A stretch of DNA of 64,000 bases from Ottelia alismoides (Eukaryota > Streptophyta > Magnoliopsida > Alismatales > Hydrocharitaceae): the NCBI GenBank assembly GCA_037367405.1, contig JAZKJV010009788.1:620001-684000 (forward strand), in the 5' to 3' direction. The translations under genes were made by a program, and so were the position numbers. This document shows, one piece after another, positions 57,501 to 64,000 of the stretch (position 1 is its first letter; the number at the start of each line of letters is the position of its first letter). Under the pieces are notes generated by a model. The model was not told the origin of the DNA. It saw nothing but the letters and a program-made list of their open reading frames with translations, and did no database searches.

Positions 57501-58275
57501 AGATGCTAAAACCGTTTGCAAATTCTTGAGGAAAAATATCATTTCACGGTTCGGGGTACCTAGAGTTTTGATTTCTGACGGGGGGTCTCATTTCATCAAT
57601 GACAAAGTTAGGGCCCTTGCTGACGAGTTCGGCATTGACCATCGGGTTGCAACTCCTTATCACCCTCAGACTAATGGTCTTGCTGAAGTATCGAATCGGG
57701 AGATAAAGACGATCTTGCAGAAAGTTGTCCGCCCAGACCGAAAGGATTGGTCACAACTTTTGGACTCGGTCCTATGGGCCTATCGGACCTCTTTCAAAAA
57801 TCCATTGGGGACATCTCCCTTTCGTCTCGTCTATGGCAAGCCGTGCCATTTACCAGTGGAAATCAAGCACAAATCTTTATGGGCAGTTACTGAGTTACTT
57901 TTGGATCCTGAAAGTATAGGAGATCAGAGACGAGCAGAATTGGCAGCCCTGGAGGAACTAAGAGACACAGCCTTTTCGAACAGCCTACAGTACAAAGAAA
58001 AAGTGAAGACATGGCACGATTCGCATATCAGCCATAAACAGTTTGAGCCAGATCAGAAAGTATGGTTGTTTGATTCCAGGCTGAAATTATTCCCAGGGAA
58101 GTTGCAGAGCAAGTGGAAAGGTCCGTATGTGGTTAGGAAGGTACATGACAATGGCAGTATTGATATATCCGAACCGTCATCTTCTTCTACCTTCCGCGTC
58201 AATGGTCAACGCTTGAAACTATATCTTGATCATGATCCGCCAACCATTGACGTTGCCCCCATTCTTCTGGTATGA
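51556..58275 (+). CDS. gag-pol: Element C copy 2 Gag-Pol polyprotein, uninterrupted (2239 aa)
   Basis: One open frame from MMGRRSLRPTL to TGA 58273-58275. Domains by approximate residue: Gag core 203-367; Gln/Pro-rich tract 567-640; acidic GADA repeats about 757-805; aspartic protease with D-S-G at 994-996; RT about 1380-1615 with FMDD at 1522-1525; RNase H 1665-1785; integrase zinc domain 1865-1925 and core 1940-2080, with exactly 35 residues between the second Asp and the Glu; GPY module ([16 protein letters not shown]) near 2186. No stop or frameshift separates Gag from Pol, so both would be made as one chain and cut by the protease. No CCHC knuckle, chromodomain or env. Private changes against copy 1 include Arg-to-Cys in ERNCKAIGW. 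All catalytic motifs I can check are present. Confidence 0.95.
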   Translation: MMGRRSLRPTLSAPLSRTPPYSSRTTSESPLSEPEYTSALFPLDHSSHSPSLSPIISDFSASQSSDHSTAPEMASFAFTEDPVMSDRGEHEDDHEHPPFVFDQAAINNSLLASLETMQRQIRDQGTFMGDLMREIAQMREDRAGGEGGGGGGPDVGGDNPGGERPPQTIMRELHNPASSLTHRWIRLPPIHGDFELRHNTIQMLPKFHGLPTEEPHLHLQEFEMICSTIHDRLITEDTIKMIAFPFSLVDRAAYWLKHLGRFVDTWADLRAAFLKKYYPLGRTNAARAMISNFVMIPNEQFHEAWDRFRELIDRCPHHDISKPNLVQSFFCGLTPELQGLVNASCGGSYFSKGEDDVWAVYEGMAENSTVMTQARVYTQQKPPQGAGSFQRIARIDAGPNTVSVAAAQAESAAADMGIISENLDRMEILEKKQNQGMAQMDQIAKTMSDLKTQMLCIQEAQSHSQQPPRSQVASRGSNSNQASTLYRQVNHIQAEPVPLLQYHPEQPPSSDTQMVVYQPEQPLAVLPPPSFEQEPLMEVNGIWYDRYPQPAIRRDHPGFRWGNGGSSSQQQNPAQGYQNSQPQQQHQQPQYAQPQQYHSGPRPNYQGQQWRQREQPQRFQNQPPQYQQQQPRFQQGNSSGSQHHSFENPALDDLARLLSEQQASFRQEMDEFRQEMREIIKGKAAIPAQIEPNPNNFKRKPEQVEFTEDTLPSDYENDMTYFYYDADFVTTRSGRIPAGGVSSERQPDAEPGAPEEQRSGADAAHDDVDGGADAVVIPDEDGGADATIFDAEHESGADAAETGASGGTEATTSPFVETPAVVSPRFVSLDCDQNKNNKNMNKEKVSVQITDPYVLNDDVGMDSPSSQAQEPISSPPSEEAPTIPFPEALRRAKGNKKENPKKNQELEFGNQMIDRFHIQLTLREAFEHIPFFKKNLRETTTVRRKRRHRDQIHMLTHDTCCTIQNKLPAKRPDAGAPYVRCEIQEQQFDRTLLDSGSSINLLPAALLKQFEFGTLHRSRTVLQFADRSIKRPKGLLKDVVVTIQGLKFPVDFVVLDMEIPESVTDAPIILGRPFLATAKAVTDHDCGKVCFRVEGETIQIETIEETRARELECSEQSSEAAQMTEEELDVHQVRDFEMTDDESNWKDPVAPTLALPTESLYLKLMAIESRESTFLDTDTPEADSIATSGADDFNSCSSISDPSYSDIDWAYFDDPLSCLIHSEPATMTECEPVQYIDNSVSRLSSEIHVEREFSHADLVAFTQTYQKPDLPPPSCPERKPLPQSMKYRFLAGEPEMHPVIISADLTGEQESRLMEVLERNCKAIGWNIADLKGLSPKLCSHHIYLEDGAKPSREFQRRLNPNLREVVMKEISKWWSVDFIYPISDSKWVSPLHVVPKKTGITTVVNEFGEEVATRVPTSWRVCVDYRRLNEATKKDHFPLPFLDQIIERLAGKSHYCFLDGYSGYNQVAIAPEDQEKTTFTCPFGTYAFRRMPFGLCNAPATFQRCMLSIFSDMVGTCLEVFMDDFSVYGDGFDACLDCLDRVLKRCIEVNLVLSWEKSHFMMTQGTVLGHIVSNRGMEVDPAKVDIIRKLNPPSNLRQLRSFLGHVGFYRRFIQDFSRIARPLTDLLTKDTEFIVNDKCLESFETLKNMVVSAPVLQPPDWSLPFEIMTDASDFAVGAVLGQRRDGLPFAIHYASRTLDAAQRNYTVTEKEMLAVVFALDKYRSYILGSRVTVYTDHTAIRYLMAKKDAKARLTRWILLLQEFDIEIKDKPGVKNVVADHLSRLEDLEESEPSAPISETFPDEAILAVTSLPWYADFVNYLVAKTVPQGWPRQKLETFLAKAKFYHWEDPILYHEGGDSIWRRCIPQEEQHSVLTYCHKLEAGGHHSGKRTAQKVLQSGLWWPTLFKDSDEFVKGCTDCQKMGTCGQRDMMPMQPIHFCEVFDAWGIDFMGPFPKSQGFEHILLAVDYVSRWVEAIPARAADAKTVCKFLRKNIISRFGVPRVLISDGGSHFINDKVRALADEFGIDHRVATPYHPQTNGLAEVSNREIKTILQKVVRPDRKDWSQLLDSVLWAYRTSFKNPLGTSPFRLVYGKPCHLPVEIKHKSLWAVTELLLDPESIGDQRRAELAALEELRDTAFSNSLQYKEKVKTWHDSHISHKQFEPDQKVWLFDSRLKLFPGKLQSKWKGPYVVRKVHDNGSIDISEPSSSSTFRVNGQRLKLYLDHDPPTIDVAPILLV

Positions 58276-60793
58276 GATGTGTTCTTTGACTCATATAATT
58301 TTGCATCTCATACATGGTGATCAACTCCATCTGCCGCTGTAGAGATCCATCTGTTCATATCACTCTCATCTGTTGAGTCATTTCCTTCTTTTCTTCTTTT
58401 CCATCTCTATCTTCTTCATCTATCAAAAAGGTGCCGCCCTTGTAGACAGTTTTCCATACTTAGGATGTACTTTGTCCTAAGTATAGGGGGGTGTGCACCC
58501 CGAGTTTCTCTATTCTTTTTGATCCTCTCCATTGTCTCCTCTTCTTGTCTATACTTAGGGATATCTTACCCTAAGTATAGGGGGAGACAATCTGAGTACG
58601 ATCTGTTCATTCCCACCCTTGACCCTCCCTGCGTTGTGTACAGTCTGCTATACTTAGGATTATTTGATCCTAAGTATAGGGGGGACGGTCAACTTCTCAT
58701 TCATTGATTCATTCATTCTTTAGACTTGTCGATACTTAGTACGAGTTATGTCTTCTCTTTTCTCTCCGATCTATGAGGACATAGCTCAAGCTAAGTATAG
58801 GGGGGTCGTATATACTGTGTATATACTTTAAGCCATAACTCGTACTTTCGTAATAAATATGGCTAATAATTCATTAATAATTCATTACAAATCCTTTAAA
58901 TAAAAAGATGTGGTAATTCCTCAAATTCTTTTTGTATATACTGATTAATAAATCAGGTGAAAATGTTTTCTGCAAAAATATTTGAAAAATAGTTTGAAAG
59001 TCTTTGTGAACATCTATTGAACACCATTTTGAAAATATTTTCAACCTGTGTAAAAATGTGTGGTTTGTAAAAATTTCTTTTCTTTGTCTGAAATAAAATG
59101 TTTGAAAAATGATTTGCAAATGGTTTGAAAAATGGTTGCAAAAATATTTGAAAAATCTATACATACTGTTTTGAAAACCGATTGCAAAATGATTTTCAAA
59201 TGTGTGTAAATGATTGTAAAAATTATTTTGGACTATAGTTTTCAAAAAAAAAAAAATTGTTTGAAAAACTTTGTGTCAAATAAGTTTGAGGAATATGTAC
59301 ATCTCACTAAAATCAACTATATCTATATATATAAAACTGACCACTTACCCTTGTAAAATTCTGAAATCCACTTCTTGTAAATATAAGAAGCACTCCCGTG
59401 TACATATTTTCACCTAGTTTTCAGCCAAATCTTTTTGATTTCAAAAATCCCAAAAACATTTGCAAAACCAAAATCCAAAAACATTTGAAAAATCTGTTTG
59501 AAAAATACAAAAAAAAAAAAATTTGCATCTGCATGCATCATCATCATCTTTTCAAAAATCCATAAAAAGTTCAAAATCTTGAAAATTGCATCACAAAAAT
59601 ATTTTCTGCATCGCATTGCATAGCATGAGCATTTTTCGGATCGAGTTTGATAGTTGAACAAGTCTAAGTAAAATCCGAAGATTGGAGCTTGATTGGACCT
59701 TATAATCTACCTAATAACAGGAACCTTATAGGAACTAGGTTTGAGGCACTTCAGGTCTAGTTGACTTAATTCTTTGAGGATCACGGGACTTGGTTCAATG
59801 GATTCTTGACTGCCTAAGTAGAGTATTTCGGAGCACACGCACGACTCTTGTTGATAATGACCTAACTTGGACACCTGCACCTTTCACATAGCTCTCCATG
59901 GATGAGGTGGTGAGGAGGCAGTTTCCTTTGGCTTGGGGTAGCATATGAGGGTAGTACTTCTAGGCGGAACCTCTCTTCTTCTTATAGTGAAGGAAGTGCA
60001 CCTCAACTTGGTCTAGTGGTGATGAAGGCTAAAGACAGAAGCCGTGGGTTGCAATAAAGCTTCAAAAGAGGGATAGTCCACTGGCTCAAGAGGAAAATTT
60101 CTTGTATATATACTGCTCATGTAGATATGTTGTACAGATGCAATTGAAAAAAAACAAAAAAAAAATGCAAAAAAAAAAAAAGAACTCCAAAAAAGTGGTG
60201 GGTCGGATTGAAAATTTAATAATCCCACCGGAGTATGTATATAATCAAATAAAGCAAAAGCTTATGGTATCCATGTAACATCTCATGAAGCTTGCAGCGG
60301 GAGACTTAGCTACACTGGTTAAGCTCCCAAAAGTCTATACTTCTTCCCCCTCTTCTTGAGCCGGTTGCACTTGAACTTAGAAGGGAATACCCCGCTTCTC
60401 GAGGAAAGAGTTGCTAGACCGAGGGATTAGAGTTACCAGGTTGGGGGAGGTTGTTTCTTTGTCACTTCTGAGGTGGGGAGCTACATATCACTTACACTGT
60501 ACAAGTCAGATTCATAGTCGTAAGATTTTGCGTATGAGTTGAGATATTTCTGACCTGGCTATTGAGGAGACTTGGACAGAGTTTTGGGATACTCAAGGAC
60601 TGTTGGATTTCAAATTTAGTTCTCATTAAGGTTCCGACCGCACTAAAATTCCCAAGGGTCCGACTTAAGCTCCAAACTTTGATTTTGCGAAGACAAGTTT
60701 GATAATCAAGTAAAATCCAAGTTCTTCTTTTTCTTTTCTTTCTTTTTCTTTCTGCACATATTGCATATGTGTTTGCTAGGGACTAGCAAAGGT
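58276..60793 (+). other. Element C copy 2 3' noncoding region
   Basis: Copy of 43410-45931. Hairpin/G-run units at 58456-58491, 58549-58585 and 58648-58685; three-segment unit at 58731-58846; perfect TTTGCTAG/CTAGCAAA hairpin just before the PPT. Differences from copy 1 are two substitutions near 58300 and 58600 and changed A-run lengths near 59508 and 60150-60180. No coding frame. Confidence 0.75.
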
Positions 60794-60807
60794 AAAGTAT
60801 AGGGGGA
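60794..60807 (+). other. Polypurine tract, element C copy 2
   Basis: AAAGTATAGGGGGA directly before LTR3, identical to that of copy 1. Confidence 0.9.
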
Positions 60808-63800
60808 TGATGAAGCCACATTTCATCATCTTTATTCTATCATTTTGGCACCTAAAACCCTAGCAAATGCCTGTAAATAGCATTAAAACCATCATCTTAG
60901 CATCCATGCATGTGCATCTCAACACTGTATAAAATACTGTAATTAAGGCCAAAATTATAGAATAAATAAAGAAAAGAAAAAGAATAAAATATTGTAGATA
61001 TTTTATGACCCAAAACCCCCGAGACCTAGGCATCTTGATGAATAGGTCGACAAGGAATAAAGTAGGGGGAGATAAGGTCAGAAACACAGATAAAACACCT
61101 ATACATTATATTCATTCTTTATTCATTTTGGGACCTATTTTTGGTTCCACTTTTTATACACCAAATAAAGAAACTCTGTACATGAAAGTTGTAGATAAAT
61201 TAGTAAAGAAAAATACAAAATTGATTTCACAAAAAAATAATGTACAGATAAAAAGTTATGGTCTGAATAAGAATCCAGAATCCCAACTTCCCAGACCCGT
61301 ATCTCACAACTGTCAACTCCAAATGCAGCATACTCACCTTTAATTGTATATAGAATAAAATAAACTATTTAGTGGTGGTGGTTTCGCATTTGGCGGAGCT
61401 ACGGTTTGAAAGTTGACTTTTGGACCCACATTGTATACTTGTACATATTAAAATATTCAATTTATTCTTTATTATTTACTCATTTTTATACTTTTATAAT
61501 GTTGTAAATAATACTTATAATAATTATGTACATTAAAAGAAGAATAAAAACCTAAATAAAAACAAAAATAAAAATACTTGTATATGTTCAATACATAGAT
61601 ACATACCTATACTCATACCAATACAAAACATACTTATATTTTATACAAAATATATCAGAAAATTAAAATAAAAATATACTTGTGTATATAAAAGTATTTT
61701 ATAATCTTAGAAAATAATAAACAAAAATAAGTAAATTAAAAATACAAAATAAAAATAAAAGTATTAAAATACATAGGTAATATACCTATATAAGGCTAAA
61801 AAGTAAACTTGTAAAAATATGTATCATGAAAATAAATAAAAATCATAATAAAATACTACGTAAAATAACAAATAATTTTCATTTTATAACTTTAATTTAA
61901 TTCGACTTATTTCTATTTTTAAATGAAATAATAAAACATTTTTATTCTCTTTCTCCTGGTTGGTCCACGTGGACCAACCAGGAGCTTGCGACTGTTGACC
62001 GGCGGGTCAACAGTCTGTCTTCTTCCTCCCAGCCCGTAGCGCGCGTCGTTTTCCCCCTGTCTTCGCGCCTTTTTCGAGGGTGCGCCGCTCATCCTCTGCG
62101 GCCGCTTCCTTCACGAAACCTCTTCCTCGATCAATCACCTCCATCGCCGACTCCTCAGATCTCCCCAGATCTGCTCGATTCGCTCGTGATCTTCCCTCGA
62201 AGTCACGCACTCCACCATCTACTTAACCAGACCCACCTCTTCCTCCCTCCGGTTGAACACCTTCGGTCCACCCTTCCTCGCTCCGCTCGTGCTCCAAGTC
62301 TTCCTGGAGGTGACAGCTTCAGCAGCATTCACTCAGCCAGAGCAGAGGAAGTCGGAGGCGTCTCCAGTACCTCCCCCAAACCAGGCGGTCGAGGTAACCT
62401 TCCCTCCGATTTATATCGTTGAGGATGCCATCTCCCCTGTTTATTTTGCTTTAGTTAGCTTAGGTTCAGTCTAAGGATCAAAAACCCCAAAAAAATCTCG
62501 AGTTTCCTCGCTTCAATCATCGATTCACCCATTTGGCCGGAACGCATCTCCGGCCGACCATCGTCCCGACACTCCACACACCCCCGCTTCCATCCAGAGG
62601 TCCAGGCAGTTTGCCCTGGACCTCCTAATCGTTTTTGCAGGTCAAAGTTCTTCGATTCGCGCCTGGAGGCAGTTTTGGAACCTCGCCGGAGCTCGCGAAG
62701 CCCCCCAGCTCCGCCGACCGCCAGCGAGTACCTCGGCCTTCGCCGAGGTGTTTTGAAGCCACCAGGAGACAGAGACAGACCTCAGGAGGTCACAGCCCCA
62801 TTTTGAAGCTTCCAGATCGTCGGAGGCCCGAGAACGAGCTCGGGGAAGTTCGCCCTCGCCGGCGCTCTTCCCTGTTCTTCCTCCGAGCTTCCCCGCCGTC
62901 CGATTGGGGCACCCCTCCAGATCAACCAGGCACCGTCCGATCTCCATCTGCCTCAGCCGTCCGATCTTCATCGCAGCATCTAATCTGGACCACTGAATCG
63001 AAGCGGTATCGGCTGATCAGGAGCGTCCACGTGTTTAAGTGAAGCTACTTACGCCGTTGGATCGCGCCCGGCGTGGGTATTTTGCACCCTCACCCCTGCG
63101 CCTCTTTGCATTTACATTTAGTATTTAAAGTTGCAGATGTAGTTTAAAAACTTCGGGACTTATTGCATGTCTACCCTCAGTGTTTTGTAATATTACAGGG
63201 ATACCCCTGCCAGGTCACGTGTGCTCACGCACGTGTCTTGGCAATTTTGCAGGGAACCACCTCCGGGTTTGAACATTTATCTTCAGTACCTTAAATTCCA
63301 TATTTAGTATAATATTTCTTGGACATCTTGCATACTGAACCCCCTAGCTTCTGATATTTGCAAAAATACCCTTCCCAGGCGCGTGCAAGTCACGCGCCCT
63401 GGTGGGTTAATTGCTCAAACCCCCTTGCGGGTTTTGGTATTTAGACTTGATCCATTAAATGCAAAATACTGTTATATAATTTGTGGAAACTTTGCATATT
63501 TGCCCCTGGATGTTATGATATTTACACTTATACCCCTGCCAGGCCTTATTAATATTTGGAAGCTTGTTCTAATTATTTAAAATACCTTTTAGCCTCCTAA
63601 AAATCCACAAAAATAGGATTAAGTCCCTGTTGCATTATAGATTCACACTACATTTTTGCATTGCATATTTATTGCATTTTCATATTTATTAAAAATCAAA
63701 AACATGCATTTATTTCCCTGTTTGCATTAGAAAACCCATAAAAAAATATAAATATATTTTGAAAAATTCCAAAAAAATCACGTAGTGTCTATTTTATTAT

Positions 63801-64000
63801 CTTTTAGTGTCAGTCCAAAAATCAGTAAAAACTTCAAAAGAAAAACACTAAAAAAAATTAAAAACTCTTAAAAACTTCAAAAAATTATAAAAAAATAGCA
63901 GAAAAACCCAAAAAGTACAAACTCAGCTTCTGTTTCTTCCTTATTTTGTTACTTTTATTTGAAAAATAGTGTGAAACATTTTTGCTACTGGTTGCTAATT
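60808..64000 (+). repeat. Element C LTR3, first 3193 bp (cut by window end)
   Basis: Starts TGATGAAGCC. It is nearly identical to LTR2, with private changes such as gtcacagcc for gtcgcagcc (about 62791) and a C in the A-run near 63698. The remaining 640 bp, any further tandem copy and the right target duplication lie beyond the window. Confidence 0.94.

Larger units (their letters stand above)
45946..64000 (+). mobile_element. Element C, copy 2 (tandem; runs off the window)
   Basis: LTR2, PBS 49780-49797, leader, uninterrupted Gag-Pol 51556-58275, 3' noncoding region, PPT 60794-60807, LTR3 from 60808. The period from copy 1 is 14866 bp through LTR2 and 14862 bp to LTR3; the small difference comes from poly-A tracts. 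Only about 18 substitutions were noticed between the two internal regions. Confidence 0.95.

Overview
The window is plant nuclear DNA made almost entirely of nested LTR retrotransposons. I see no host gene, rRNA, tRNA or CRISPR array. The elements are Ty3/Gypsy of the Athila type. The pol order is protease, reverse transcriptase, RNase H, integrase. The RT box reads FMDDF, the primer-binding site TGGCGCCGTTGCCGGGGA matches the 3' end of plant tRNA-Asp, the LTRs are very long (2.85-3.9 kb) and there is no chromodomain. The host is very likely a flowering plant with a repeat-rich genome, but nothing here fixes the species. LAYOUT. (1) 1-1172 and 16755 to about 23573 are two halves of an old, decayed element B: 5' LTR remnant, an integrase fragment and a 3' LTR. 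Gag, protease, RT and RNase H are missing, because the LTR runs straight into the integrase core. (2) 1173-16749 is a complete 15.6-kb element A inserted into the integrase of B, with a perfect 5-bp target duplication CTAGT. Its LTRs are 2851 and 2855 bp. Its polyprotein has one in-frame stop and one frameshift. (3) About 23574-29118 is 5.5 kb I cannot assign. (4) 29119-31079 is a reverse-oriented LTR (D) related to C, cut at 31079 by C. (5) 31080-64000 is element C as a tandem array, LTR-internal-LTR-internal-LTR, with a 14.86-kb period. The third LTR is cut by the window end. The first internal copy has two nonsense codons; the second keeps one uninterrupted 2239-codon Gag-Pol frame. HOW IT WORKS TOGETHER. 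Each element carries LTR promoter/terminator sequence, a tRNA-Asp primer site, a long leader, a Gag-Pol frame and a long 3' noncoding stretch. No env-like frame is visible. The most unusual material lies outside the coding region. The 3' noncoding regions of A, B and C, although otherwise diverged, all carry a series of perfect or near-perfect hairpins, each followed at once by a polypurine-tract-like motif (AAGTATAGGGGGG) that matches the real PPT next to the 3' LTR. The last member of the series has three segments in which one strand can pair with either of two downstream partners, an arrangement like a two-state RNA switch. The LTRs of B and C share a strong CACGTG palindrome followed by a TTGACC/GGTCAA palindrome where a promoter would be expected. 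All counts and alignments were made by eye.
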